A stretch of DNA of 49,524 bases from Nannochloropsis salina CCMP1776. Its lineage: Eukaryota > Sar > Eustigmatophyceae > Eustigmatales > Monodopsidaceae. Below the pieces are notes generated by a model. That model did no database searches, had not been told where the DNA came from, and saw only the letters and a program-made list of their open reading frames with translations. The position numbers were made by a program, and so were the translations under genes. Below are positions 35,714 through 47,150 of the stretch, one piece after another. The stretch lies in contig SDOX01000172.1 in the NCBI GenBank assembly GCA_004565275.1, forward strand, positions 33,302 to 82,825, written 5' to 3'. Numbering within the stretch: position 1 is the first letter of the stretch; the number at the start of each line of letters is the position of its first letter.

Positions 35714-38267
35714 ATGCACATCTCCTCTGGATCTCTATGCCTTTTTCTCTTGGGCCTCGCGAGCTTTGAACCTATCGTCTCTATTGAATGCCCGCGCTTT
35801 TATTTGCAGGCGAAGGTGCGCCCGAATGGCAAGCGCGGAATCATGGCCGGTAGAGGCCAGGCCAAGGTGACGGTCACACTGCACAGTGATGGTCCCGCAA
35901 GCAATATCCAAGTTGGATTGGCCCTACCAAACGGATTGAATGTCCATAAGACTGCAACAAAACCGTCCAGCAAATTATATACACCGCAAATCGTCCAGGA
36001 TCTCGATGGAACCACCGAGATTTTTTGGGAAGGAATCGATTTTACCGATCCCAAACGAAACAAAGGCCGGTTTCGAGCCAAAGCTGATGTTGATTCATGT
36101 GCGCCCGAGACGCTAGCCATCAATGCGTATGCATTTGTGGTCAACGCAACAGATGTCTCCTGTATTACGGAGCTGGCTACCCCGACAATCATCAATGTGC
36201 GATATCCGAGCCTCAGAAGGGGCGCCACTTGCGCACCGACCCCGGCCCCCACCATCAATCCGTCAGACCCTTTTGTTCCTGTTGGGGAGGGGCTGCGCTT
36301 CTCACGAGGGGGCCGTCTGGCGCCATTTGAGCGTCGTGCTCTGTCAACGCCGTCCGGGTTGAGCGGGGACATGGGCCCTGCATCTCCAGAGGGAGGCGCA
36401 GGCCGACTGCTGCAAACGATTAATACACCGGCAGACTGTTATGCTTACTGCTCGGTGAACGGGGGCCAGCCACCACCTTTTTTTTTTAATTGGAATAGAG
36501 TGACCCGCCAATGCTATTGCTGCATGGGGACATGCACGCCTTTCGTGTTCGATCCTGCCTTTGTCGTCTTCGTGGGCCTTGTGCCCGCCACTTCCGCGCC
36601 GACTGCCGCACCGACACCAGCACCTACTGCCGCACCGACACGAGCACCTACTGCCACGCCCACGAGAGCGCCAACACCAGCACCTACTGCCGCACCGACA
36701 CGAGCACCTACTGCCACGCCCACGAGAGCGCCAACACCGGCACCTACTGCCACGCCCACGAGAGCGCCAACACTAGCTCCCACCGCGGTACAAAATGGTT
36801 CCTTGTCGCTAGGGCCGGGAGAGGACTTCTTAAACGTGGCTGTTGTGAGCGGGGATTTTGTGTATTTCGGGTAAGGAGAGGCTTTCAATGATGTAACTGC
36901 AGCATGAAATGGCGCCTCACTCTGTGATATTTCTCGCTCTATTCCAAAGCACTGATACCCTCCCGGCCAAGGTAGTGAAGGTGAGGCTTTCAAACTTTAG
37001 CGTAGCCGACAGCCTCAATTTTGGCACCGGACGAGGTAACCTCAATGCAGGTTTTGCTAGCGGGGACTACGCATATTTCGGGTAAGAAACTCTTCAGAAA
37101 CACTTGAAAACAAATGGCTCTGATCTTCAAAGGTCCCCAATTTTCGCTTCACACAGGACTGCTAGCATCCCAGGAGTGGTATTCAGGATGCACCTGCCGA
37201 GCTTCACGCCGGACGGCAACGTAACATTTCTTACCGGCGAGAATGAAATCAAAACAGCTGTCTCAAGCGGAGACTACGGCTATTTTGGGTAAGGCTGCCG
37301 CTCACGAAAGAGGGCATTTCAGAGCATGCTTGATCTAAGTGCTCATCATCTGGCTTCGCACTACGGACAGGCTCTATACCCTTCAAGGCAGGGTGGTGAA
37401 AGTGCAACTCTCAACGTTCACGCGGGTTGACTACTTGGACTTTCAACCTGGAGAAAGTTACATCGCATCATCTGTGACAGCTGGAAATTACGCCTATTTT
37501 GGGTAAGATGGAACGTACTTTCAAGCAGAGATGAGCAAGAACGGCCTGAGATCCGAAAACGACCTTGTCATACTCCCCCTACAGGACTGATCTAGATACG
37601 AATGCTTTGGTGATGAGAGTTGATCTTACCACCTTTACTCAAAGTGGAACCCTCTCTCTCTTGACTGACGAGAGCAATCTTTATAGCGCAGTTGTCAGCG
37701 GAAATTTCGCCTATTTTGCGTGAGTGACGCTCCCAATGAAGTATGGAAAGGAATACTGATTGGGTTTTGGGATGGTTAATCCTTATTTCCCGTCACGTGT
37801 ACAGCGCCTCAACGTCCCCTGGGAAGGTGATCAAGATAAACTTATCGGACTTTTCTCGTGTCGGCGCCGTAGAGTTCCAGATGGGCCAGAATGAGCCTGT
37901 TTCAGCTGTTGTGAGCGGGAACCACGCATACTTTGGGTAAAGAGATGCTTCTGAGGAGGGAATAAAGCCATAAATGACACAGCATCGACTCACATTCTAT
38001 TCGCTACACAGCACGCTCACTGACCCAGATGGCATCGTTGTGCCGGTAGACCTCAGGAGCTTCACACTGGGCACTGCAGTAAATTTTCCTGGAAATCCAG
38101 GATTGGCTTCGGCAGCTGAGAGCGGAGGCTATGCTTATTTCGGGTAAGTAGCACCTATTCCGCAAAAAAATTATGCGAACAGGTCCATCGAATGACAACC
38201 AAACTGCGTTACCTCCCGAAACAGAACTTCCACTCAGCCGGGCGTCGTACTGAAGTTGCTAGTTTGA
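35714..38267 (+). CDS. Secreted PT-rich protein with exon-encoded 44-residue repeats (putative beta-propeller)
   Basis: The eight exons are 35714-36870, 36950-37081, 37157-37288, 37371-37502, 37585-37719, 37805-37936, 38012-38143 and 38225-38267. They sum to 1995 bases (664 residues). All seven introns are phase 2. The product starts with a signal peptide (GSLCLFLLGLASFEPIVS), followed by a beta-rich domain of about 140 residues. A Cys-rich PAN/WSC-like segment follows (DCYAYCSVNGGQ, QCYCCMGTC), then a linker of APTPAPT repeats typical of stramenopile surface proteins. Exons 2-7 each encode one repeat of 44-45 residues with consensus PGKVVKVxLSxFxxV, then GExxLxxAVxSGDYAYFG. Exon 1 ends with the second half of a repeat, and exon 8 supplies the first half (GTSTQPGVVLKLLV) before TGA. 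This suggests a seven-bladed propeller. A cell-wall or adhesion role is inferred; no exact family was recognised. Confidence 0.9.
36621..36776. repeat. 60-bp tandem repeat encoding the APT-rich linker
   Basis: Units begin at 36621, 36681 and 36741. The first two are full and nearly identical; the third is shortened. Each encodes alternating APT, APTR and APTP tripeptide-like blocks, so linker length probably varies between strains. Confidence 0.9.
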
Positions 38268-40979
38268 ATATTGTTCAAACATGTATGAATTGGATCATAA
38301 TCCCCGTATTGAGTGACGAGTGCTTCGCCTTTACCTACGTCAAGCTGGTGTAATTAAAATAGTCTATGAAGACGTACTGACCATTTCCGGCTATTTTCCC
38401 GCTCTTACATGAAGTCGAAATGAGAAAGCGATTTCATCATGATTTTGCTTGTATTCTTATACGCCGTTTGTTATGTTGCTATTTAATTGTCCATCAAGAT
38501 ATGGATAGAAGTTGAACTGTATTATCTGTGGCGACACGAAGTCCGAAAATCGCTGTGTAAGAACCAGTATGGCGAATTGGCCATAGATCCTGAAATTAAT
38601 GAGACTCGCGGGGAGAATGGAGGCCCAGAAATGTTCAGTAAGATTGGGGTTTTAGGTTTATGGGTACAAGAGCCACCCCTACAAGGAAGGAGAAATGCAC
38701 TATGAATCGTGATTGCATGTGAAGAATTAAAGCATTGATGATATCATGTTGTCTATCTGCTTATGTCCCCTTGGCAAATGAACACCAATAAGGGGTAAAC
38801 GCTGTCGGCTGTGACCTTGGCAAAATAGTTGCATTTTATTACAGACAGCCTTTTCGGGTCTTCCAAGCATGTATGAGCAGTGAGGTGTGCAAGGCGACAA
38901 TAGTGTCAGCTCCCTCCACTTCTTCGAGATGGAGAGCTTGCACAAGTTTATTAACACCAACAATTACTAGAGAGAAAGGATGAAGATTTGGGACCTAACA
39001 ACCGCGACGACCAAGAGAAGGAGACATCTCGACATATGCCTCTCCTTCATCTACTTGGTCCTTCTAATTTCGTTGTTCCTCCTCGAAAGAAACAGTAGAA
39101 GGACACGAGATATCGGTCAGAGATAGGGGCGCCGCTTCTCCATCGGATACATCTTCGTCGACGTCATGATTGCTTGTGCGTCTTATTTAACGGAGGGGCG
39201 ATTTGTGCCTACGGATGGCAGGATAAATATATATTTATATATAGAAACCGGATACCTGCGCTTAAAATGGACCAGTTATGTATTACACATATCTTGACAA
39301 TAGCATGGAGATACATTATTTGCTAAGTAATGCAAAGCGCGCAAAGACGCGGCGGCTAAGCATGTCTCGATGTGCAGGAAACATTTTTGAGCGACATGCA
39401 CTTCCGAGTTGACGGCCTGACCCTAGAGCTTGAGCATGCACGTCTTGATTGTGAAGTATTGCTAATCCAGAAAATTTTCTTAGTATGCAAACATGTCAGT
39501 AGATTTGCATGTAGTGTAATAGGTTCGATGCGAACACTTCCTGACAGAAGATCCGAGCCATAGCCCGTAGTAGCGGTGAGATGTGTCATAGATCATTAGG
39601 CGTCGTTAAGAAGTAGTGGTACAAATTTTTGAGGCATCCATGAAAGGGTGATTGATGGAATATGCTCACATCTCAGGACTGCTCTCATCTTTCCTCTACG
39701 TGGCCCATCGGTTCCTTGTGAAGTAGGGGATTCTCTGGAATACATCCGCTCTTAACGAAGTGATAGAGGTTATTGTATCAGCTTCCGGAGCAGGTCCCTC
39801 GAAGCAGCTTGTGCTCATCAAGTGCGAGCCAAGCTTGGACACGCTTGGGGTCTTCGTTTTCTTTTGTAGGCTTTGTGCGTGGACAAAACGTAGAACACAC
39901 TTCTGCCCTGCAGCACCAACACGAGCCGAACAAAAGCTCTATCACTCACTATTTTGTTAGTTTGAAATATGCAATATGCTAACCTGGTTAGCTGACATAG
40001 GTTTTTTCTCCACGCTTGGTCCTGTATACCTCGGTCGTTGTTTCGATGCTGCCGTTAAACAGAAAATTACCCGGAAGTTCAACCTTCCCGTGACAAGCTG
40101 GCTGGTATTTGGCGCCTTGATGCATGAGTTAATTCTGTGTTGTTCTGGCCTCAAGCACGTCGGTGCGGTATTTAGTCAAAGAGGGTGTGGTTAGTTTGGT
40201 ATTTTGCTGTGAATTCGCTCTCCGGATGATCTGTCAACACGCACTATTGCATTGCAGAAGCTCACTGATCGCCGTCACCTCGGAAGTAACGTAAGGCTGC
40301 GTAGTGGTATTAATAGAAAAGCGTGATTGATAAATATGAATGCAATCGATGTATTTATTCCTGTTTTACCATGACAGTAAGTGATTCACAGCAATCGGGT
40401 AGTAAGCTACCTCTCAAAATCCTCTTTGCGCGTCTTCGTGCTCGGTTGCTCTCCCACTACCTCGACCTCGCACTGCGGGCTCTGTTGCCATCGAGTGCAT
40501 AGCTGAATAATGTCAGGGAGCGGTAAAGCCGGAGCTCATAACTCAGGGCTTGTAGGGACAATACGAGTCATCGCAGGCATGCCTATATAAGCCCGATATT
40601 GGAATGCATTGAAAGTAAAAGATGCTCGCTTCTGTGCTTTGTGCGACATCATTAAAATGCTGCCATCATTTCCTGTTCCCTCGAGTCAAGTAATCCTCAT
40701 GATGGTCTTCTCTCATAGATATATTGAGTGATGTACCGTGGCAATTTGTTATCCTCTTCGTCTTTTCATTTACCTGCAAATCGCACCTTACTTCTTTCAG
40801 AGTGCAGCACCTTTGGCTACGCCTTTGCCCTTCATCTACCGTTTCCGGTCTCCTTGTTTTGGTGTCCACGAGGCTTTGAAGAGCATCGTTATCGCTTCTT
40901 TGTACGCTGTCCGATGCCCCGGGACGAGTCCCACCATCCCCCGCCCGTCAAATCTTAACAACCCCCATCTCATCCTCAC
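38268..40979. other. AT-rich intergenic region
   Basis: About 2.7 kb without a frame that I can support. Short open frames occur on both strands, and a run of alternating A/T lies near 39225-39245. No RNA gene or mobile element was recognised. Confidence 0.5.
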
Positions 40980-42340
40980 CATGGCTTTTCCTTCTACTCT
41001 CCAGCTGATATCCTCATCTATAAGCGGACCGAGTCAACCTCGCCACCATCATTTTACCCATGGCGCAGGATCTAGACTGGTCCCTATCCTCCAAGGGCGT
41101 TGTGCTCTCTATCTTCTTTGCCAGCGACGCCCTCACAGGCCTCCTCGACGGCTACCTTGCCGACCGCTTTGGCGGGTCGCGCGTTTTGCAGACGGGAATC
41201 ATCCTCTGGTCCGTTTGTACCTTTCGAATTTCTGCATTTGCTAGAGGTATAGTTGACGCTATAGTAGTTGATCGAGTTTTGCTGGGGATGGGAGAGGCGT
41301 CGCTTTTCCCGCCATCCACGCTACGATTTCTCGACGCGTGCCTGCTCCTGAGACGCAGTCGGGCTGTCTCCCTCATTACGGTCGCAAGCCACCTTGGTGC
41401 CGTGGTTGCACTCGCCTTGTCGTCCCTCCTGGTGGAACACGCAAGCTGACCCATTTTTGGAGTGCTCTACCCGTCCTCTGCTTTCCTTTCTGGTGGGTGT
41501 GGGGGGAAGAGAGAAGCGAAGAGCAGGGAGAGAAGGAAGAGCAGAAGGTACTTAACAAGCAAAATGCGAAGAAGGGCATGGTTTGCCAAATACCTTATCA
41601 TCCGGGTCTCAATGCATCGACCTCACGCTCTCGTTCGGCCCGCCTGGAGGATCGATGTGGGCCTAAGCCAGGTTGATACTCACCGTAGTACCATAATAAA
41701 CGCAGGTATGGGGTACCAGCGGTTTCTCTCTTGGCTTCCCTCGTACTACAGCAAGGAGTGCCAAAGAGAAGGGCAGGGGCGGCCATGTGGTTCCACGGAA
41801 AGCTGTATTACTCTGAGGGTTGTTCTCGTACCGACCAAAGTAAGACTGCGTGATCTCGATCCTACTTTGAGCTGACTTCCCCGCATCCCAAGTCCTTTCT
41901 TGTAGACTCTCATGATATATGATATCGACATTACGCAGCTGGCTGCTTAAACCTTCGCCCCCTATCTGCTGCAGACTCTGGTAGGGATCGCGTCGGGCTA
42001 TCTGGCCAATAACTTGATAGTCGCTGGTTGGTGGTCCATGATACGTGTACCTCAGTCAGCTATTGCAGACGGTTGCTACAGTTTTTCCTGCCTTTTTTTA
42101 ATCCTCGCTCCTACAAAACGCGAAACGCCCTCCGCATCTGCTTCATTTCTACTCTTCTCCCTTCTCTATGCCACAGCCGGCGCGGGCCTTTCCGCCTTCA
42201 CTTTCGACTGCGTATCTTTCTCGCATTCAAATTTTTGTTTGTCCTCGCCATGCAAAGTTATTCTTTGCGGCATACAATATTTGAGTCACAGTGGGTGGCC
42301 TGGTCTCGGTACCGATAGCGTGGTTGGTATAAAAGAGATG
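40980..42340 (+). pseudogene. Decayed MFS transporter of the SLC17 (anion/phosphate) type
   Basis: Family-typical pieces occur in the right order but in different frames. They are ADRVNLATIILPMAQDLDW with SSKGVVLSIFFASDAL and GYLADRFGGSRVLQTGIILW (41030-41220), RSRAVSLITVASHLGAVVAL (41360-41420), GYQRFLSWLPSYYSKE (41707-41760) and PYLLQTLVGIASGYLANN (41960-42015). Weaker remnants follow near 42060-42330. A 2-base excess just before ADRVN, an early stop after the fourth helix, and further frame changes between the later blocks break it. No intron layout repairs these. The functional parent would have twelve helices and export or import organic or inorganic anions. It lies in the gene-poor part of the window. 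Confidence 0.75.
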
Positions 42341-42771
42341 TGGGAGTTGTGATTCGGTTTCCGCCTTGTTCACGGCGCATTACATGACAGAAGCGGCCCT
42401 GTTCGGGGCTTGGATTGAAGGCAAGGACAGTTTCCGCGAGATAGTAAAGGGGAAGGAGAAGGAGAGAGGAAGATATCACGTCTGGGAGAGGAGGGATTCA
42501 GAACTGCCCAATCAGGACCCGACGAAAATTTATATACCATTCGAGAATCATGTACACGCCATACGGCCAAAAATTGTGAAGGTACGCAAAAAATCGGTGA
42601 CAGCGAAAACAAATATCACGGAGTATAATTGAAGAATTCAGCAGTGTGCCTTGACCGCTAGTTGCCTGCTGTGCGACTTTTCTCGCGTGAGTCGATCCGG
42701 ACAACAGGAAATTTCCTCCATTAAGCTCTGTTGTCCCGCATCCATCCTCTCGGAGCATCTGCTCTAAATCT

Positions 42772-43446
42772 TTACAAAGAGAATCCGGTACGTCTTGCCC
42801 GCGCCGCAATCAGGTCTGCCTCCTCCGCCTCTTCCTGCGCCATGCTCCTTCCGTGCTGCTGCAGCAGGCTTTCAACTTTATGTCTCACTTTCTCAAGCAG
42901 CCACCCAGGATCCCTCTCCACCGTCAGCAGCGGGGCTAGCTTTTCCAGTACCTCTGCCTCATGCGCAGTTTTCTTCAAGTGCGCCTCTACTTTCTCAAGC
43001 TCCTTCTCATATGCTTGTAGACGAAGATTCAGCTCCGCAGCCCCGCGCCGCAATACGCGAGAAGGTGGGCCCGTTGCCAGTGTTTCAGGCAATCTCGTCC
43101 AGGTGCTTGTATGACGTGCTGGCCCACAATTGCTTTCCGTAGATGTCTCTTGTGTTTCGATGGACATAATTGGCAGTTGCTTCTCAAGATTTATCCCTTT
43201 TTCCTGAGCTTCCTCTATCAACACCTGGACAGCGGCCAGGGTGAGAGCTACAGCGTGCGGGTCGGTCCACGAGTCCGGGGGACTGATGTGGTGCCGAGCC
43301 AGTCTCGCTATTGCAAGCTCTTGCTCGACTAGCAGGCGATTATTGACAATGCGTTGATCGGGGTCCGCCAGAGGAGGAGAAACCACACAGCGCGAAGCGT
43401 CAGATGTGTGCATGACGGTGGCTTTATTCCTTCGTGCTGCGTCCAC
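42772..43446 (-). CDS. Hypothetical coiled-coil protein
   Basis: This is a single minus-strand frame of 224 residues, more GC-rich than its surroundings. The middle (VNNRLLVEQELAIARLARHH and VALTLAAVQVLIEEAQEKG) and the C-terminal part (LQAYEKELEKVEAHLKKTAH, then LLEKVRHKVESLLQQH) show heptad-like spacing of hydrophobic residues among charges, typical of coiled coils. It ends RRTGFSL. No signal peptide or membrane segment is visible and no family was recognised. A cytoskeletal or centrosome-type subunit would fit the architecture, but that is a guess. An alternative ATG 12 codons downstream is possible. Confidence 0.6.
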   Translation of the reverse strand: MDAARRNKATVMHTSDASRCVVSPPLADPDQRIVNNRLLVEQELAIARLARHHISPPDSWTDPHAVALTLAAVQVLIEEAQEKGINLEKQLPIMSIETQETSTESNCGPARHTSTWTRLPETLATGPPSRVLRRGAAELNLRLQAYEKELEKVEAHLKKTAHEAEVLEKLAPLLTVERDPGWLLEKVRHKVESLLQQHGRSMAQEEAEEADLIAARARRTGFSL

Positions 43447-43762
43447 TCCTGTCTACTAGGTATTATTTCTGAGAGTTAATAGCCTTTTTTGTATCCACGC
43501 TGAGCTGGCAAGACAAGACATAGGTATTCTTGCTCCTCGAACACCAGGATGACACGACTGGACTTGCACATCGGTGCGTGTTTATCCGCTGTCTCCCAGT
43601 CCCCTCACGTTCGATGTCGCTCTTCCTCGCCGCACTCTGTCAAAATTGTGTTATTGGGTAAAAGAGAGTGAGCTATGTTTTCGATAAACGTCGGTAGGAA
43701 CATGTGCTAGAGCGAGTCATTAGGATTCTCCGTCAATGTGGGGAGTCACCGATACCATTCTA

Positions 43763-44355
43763 GGTCACCAACTTTGGCTTTTTATTTTTTGTCGCCCCAC
43801 ACACATCCGGGTCGCCTAGTGTTGACATCCTCCGTCTTAACGTTTACAGGAGGCATAGTTTGGCAGATTATCTCCCACAATAGAGCAAAGAACATTAAAC
43901 ATATAAGAGAATGACTGGAAGAGTTTGTCCTTCAGGCAAGTTGGAAAGATCACATGGCTCCTGTCATTCTTCTTTTCGCGTCCAGACAGTCTCCACGCTG
44001 GCCTCCCGCCCCCCCCCCTACCACAAGTAGTTTGGCAGATTATCTCACAATAAGCAAAGAACATTAAACATATAAGAGGATGACTGGAAGTATTTGTCCT
44101 TCAGGCAAGTTAGAAAGATCACATGACTTCTGTCCTTCTTCATTTCGCGTCCATACAGTCTCTACGCTGGCCTCCCGCCCCCCCACCACAAGTAGTTTAT
44201 CGAAAAAAACGTCGGCTGCATGGCAAATCACAATGTAAACATATTCACGATAAATGGCAGCTATGACTGTTCAAATGTTAAAAACGGAGGATGTCAAACT
44301 AGGCGACCCGAATGTGTGTGGGGCGACCCAAAATGGGTAGCCAAAGTTGGTGACC
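43763..44355. mobile_element. Fold-back / MITE-like element with long terminal inverted repeats
   Basis: The left arm (43763 to about 43847) and the right arm (about 44271 to 44355) are inverted copies of some 85 bases with roughly ten differences. Both begin GGTCACCAACTTTGGCT when read inward. They flank two tandem copies of a 172-base unit. There is no coding frame, so it would be non-autonomous. I could not find a clear target-site duplication. Confidence 0.8.
43857..44193. repeat. Two tandem 172-bp units inside the fold-back element
   Basis: The copies start with AGTTTGGCAGATTATCTC at 43857 and 44029 and match along their whole length with a few substitutions and short gaps. Each ends in a C-run followed by ACCACAAGTAG. 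They face the same way. Confidence 0.9.
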
Positions 44356-45861
44356 GCCGACCCCATCGTTTAAATAACGGGTCCGGGGAGATTAAGGATC
44401 GGCTCCGACAAGGTCCCATATGAATGTGTAGCTCACTGGTCGCATGGAGATTTACTCCGAGCTTTCGGCCATGTGAGTGTAATTTAATCGCTCTTCTGTT
44501 TTTTGAGATTAAGTTTTTGAAATTTGTGTTGTGGCAGACTGAACAAAACTCACAATTATGCTGCTTCTCTCCCTATCCGGTATTTTTGATTATTCATTTT
44601 GTCGTCTGCTAAGATGGCAGGTGCCTTCGTTTGCCGTCGCTGTACAACTTGTCTCACTTTTTCGTTTCGATCGTAAACTTGATTATCTTGCCTGATTGTA
44701 GAAACCTCTATGGCTGCTTCAGCTACAATTCCAGGCCCGTGGCATAGCCCGTAGATGTCTTACTTTCTTTCTTTTCTCGACATTTGCTGCTAATGATGAC
44801 GGAGGCCCCTCGTTTCGCATACATTTAAAGACCTTGTCCGCTGCTGATGTTCTCCCCAGGATGAAAAGAAAAGCGAAAAGGGAGGAGCAGAGATGAGACG
44901 TCCAGTTATCTTGGCATTGTAAAAACGGTGCAAGGGTTCGGATATAACGGGTCGTACTTATCTATACTATTCGCGATATCAGACCGAGGACTTGAGCAAA
45001 GGTCAGAATATGGAACAAACCAAAGCGCATGATAAACAAGGAGGCGTACTATCGCGATGTTTTTTTGGGTCGATGTTTAAAGATCGATATAAACCGCCGG
45101 CGCTTCTTTGACATCAAAGCGCCGGCGGCAAGATAGGTAAGGGTAAAATTTCGTCGCAACTCTGCCATCAAGCGGATAACTACCGCGAGAACCTGCGAGG
45201 CTGGGGCGACAAACTGTTCTCATCACGAGGACTGGGGGTTGGAGGATGGAGCTGCCTGTGAAGGTAGCAGGAGTGACTCGGGTGTCAATATTTGTCGGGA
45301 ACGGTGGAGCTGTCAGGCAAGCAGCAACAACAGTCTTGCCTCGCGGTTAATGTGAACCCGAGAAAGCCGAGAAAATCACTCCGAGGAGGGCAAGGAGGCG
45401 CAGCCGCCTCATGCGAACAACAAGAATTCTTGCCCAAAACAAAGTCTTGTTGTTTTGTTGACATTTGAGGAAGTTGCTCATCGTGACGAGTCAATAGCGC
45501 ATCACGCCAAGAGAATAAGAGTACGACTTCTTCAAGGATAACTGATGACCTGTCAGAGCGTCATTGAAGAAACCGATGAGGACACCTTGCCCCCAAAAAA
45601 CATTGGCAAGTGTCATTGACCAGTTGAAATATATGTCTTTGGTCTAAACAAGGGAAGTTCCTATTCTAATGCTCGGGAAAACCCGATTTCGGCCAAAGAC
45701 AACAAGTTCCCTCAGTAAAATCACTCCAGAGATGCCTGCCTCATGTCTTTCCACATCGATGGATCCCCTCTTGACCTTACATTAACGCTTTTCTCGAAAT
45801 TCGCTATAAGAAGCGAGATACCTCGCATCCTGAAGGCATTGTCAGGATTTATTGATTATCA
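44356..45861. other. Intergenic region
   Basis: Mixed AT-rich sequence without a supportable gene. The only structure noted is the hairpin at 45094-45128. Confidence 0.5.
45094..45128. other. Perfect 12-bp GC-rich inverted repeat (hairpin)
   Basis: CCGCCGGCGCTT and its exact reverse complement AAGCGCCGGCGG are separated by 11 bases in an otherwise AT-rich setting. Confidence 0.85.
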
Positions 45862-46506
45862 ATGACATGTTCAAAACAAAGAAGATTCGTCGGCTGGCAA
45901 CTCAGCGAGGAACACCTCATCCCCCTACACTACCCGGACGATGAGGAGACGGAAAAAGAGGCCATGCTGGAGGCGAGGAATACCTTACGCCTAGGCATCC
46001 AGATCCGCGGGGAGGACTTCGTCTTCAACCAGCCAAGGAAGGCGGGGAGGCTGAGCCTCGACGATTACATGTCCTATTTCCAATGCACGCGCGAGATAGA
46101 GCACCATAAACGAACGCCCGAGACCACAAAGGTGGTATGGTACCTAGTTTCGGACTCTCTAGGGCTGAAAGAGCTTGCGCTCGAGAAGTTCGGGCAGGAG
46201 CTCGTTGTCACCTCCACAGAGCCGAGTCGGCACGTCCTCTGCGCAAAGGACGGGCTGACCGACTGCAACGAGAGCGGAGAGATGGCGGAGAGCCTGGCAG
46301 CAGCGGCGGCAGGCATGATGGGTTTGGCAGAGACGGATTACATCATCCTAACGCGACAGTCGGGCTTCGGCAAGGTAGCTGCCTGGCTGAACATGCGCTG
46401 GCATAACGTCTGGTGGCTCTCGCCAGGGGAGCCTCAAATGCATGCATGCGGAGCAAGGTCATACGTGCAATTGGAGGACATGGCAGACAAGTGGAGCAGA
46501 CTGTAA
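45862..46506 (+). CDS. Fucosyltransferase-like glycosyltransferase, probably truncated
   Basis: This is a single frame of 214 residues from ATG 45862 to TAA 46504-46506. LRLGIQIRGEDFVF resembles the nucleotide-binding 'HIRxGD' motif of the fucosyltransferase superfamily (GT23/GT37/GT68-like fold). VVWYLVSDSLGLKELALEKF and TDYIILTRQSGFGKVAAWLN match the later GDP-sugar-binding strands ('SDS' and 'TRxSGF'). Those enzymes are usually at least 350 residues with an N-terminal anchor and acceptor domain, none of which is visible upstream. An in-frame stop lies just before the ATG. It could be the last exon of a larger gene, a 5'-truncated relic or a minimal paralogue. Family assignment is from motifs only. 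Confidence 0.6.
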   Translation: MTCSKQRRFVGWQLSEEHLIPLHYPDDEETEKEAMLEARNTLRLGIQIRGEDFVFNQPRKAGRLSLDDYMSYFQCTREIEHHKRTPETTKVVWYLVSDSLGLKELALEKFGQELVVTSTEPSRHVLCAKDGLTDCNESGEMAESLAAAAAGMMGLAETDYIILTRQSGFGKVAAWLNMRWHNVWWLSPGEPQMHACGARSYVQLEDMADKWSRL

Positions 46507-46962
46507 AAAAGGGATTCGAGAACCGCAAATCGAGGGAATGTCAGCAGGACTTGGTCCCGACATTCTCATGGTGCATGCGAAATGATTAAACTCATAATAC
46601 TTGACTTCCTGCACAAGACTTGAGCTGATGCTATCAGCTACCCAAAGGATGCGTCTAGGGCCAAGAGGGAGAAGCCATAGGAAGTTAGAAAATGGAATGT
46701 GGCTCGGATTAAAAATTCATTAATGCGTATATGAACGGTGTTCACTGTCCTACATATGCAACTAAGGAGCTCATTCATTACCAAGTTTGGCCTCGCCCAA
46801 AACATGGTTTCTTATTTCTTTTGGCGGATAGGGATAAATTTCGGAAGATATAGATATCCCTCCGTCATCTTGGACCCCAATTGAGTGCATGGTCAATTAA
46901 AAAGCATTCATCCAAAGCAAAGACGCGGGGCAACCTTGCAACTTGAACTACACCTCACGTCA

Positions 46963-47150
46963 GGAATACTGAATACCTCAGACGTCTTAATGATGGTTGC
47001 CTTCATTTCATTTTTATCTGATCTTTCCATATGAAAAGTAGATGCATAGCTCAGGCAGGGAGACAGACACCGAAGCCGGTTGTAAGACGTCCGACTCGCT
47101 AAGTCGTAGAGTTGTTGGCGTTAAGGTTGTAAAAGCGGTCGGATCGCCCT
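46963..47150. repeat. Dispersed repeat, copy A
   Basis: Similar in order and spacing to 47873-48060. Shared blocks include a 'GAATACCTCA..ACGT' stretch, 'GCATAGC', 'AGACACCGA' and 'GTAAGACG.CC'. Confidence 0.6.

Noticed and set aside
36621-36776. Possible CRISPR-like array
   Set aside because: The units are contiguous without unique spacers and encode the APT-rich linker, so this is a coding minisatellite.
47040-47120. Possible tRNA-like fold
   Set aside because: No consistent acceptor stem, T-loop GTTCRA motif or CCA-adjacent stem could be drawn; the sequence belongs to the dispersed repeat.
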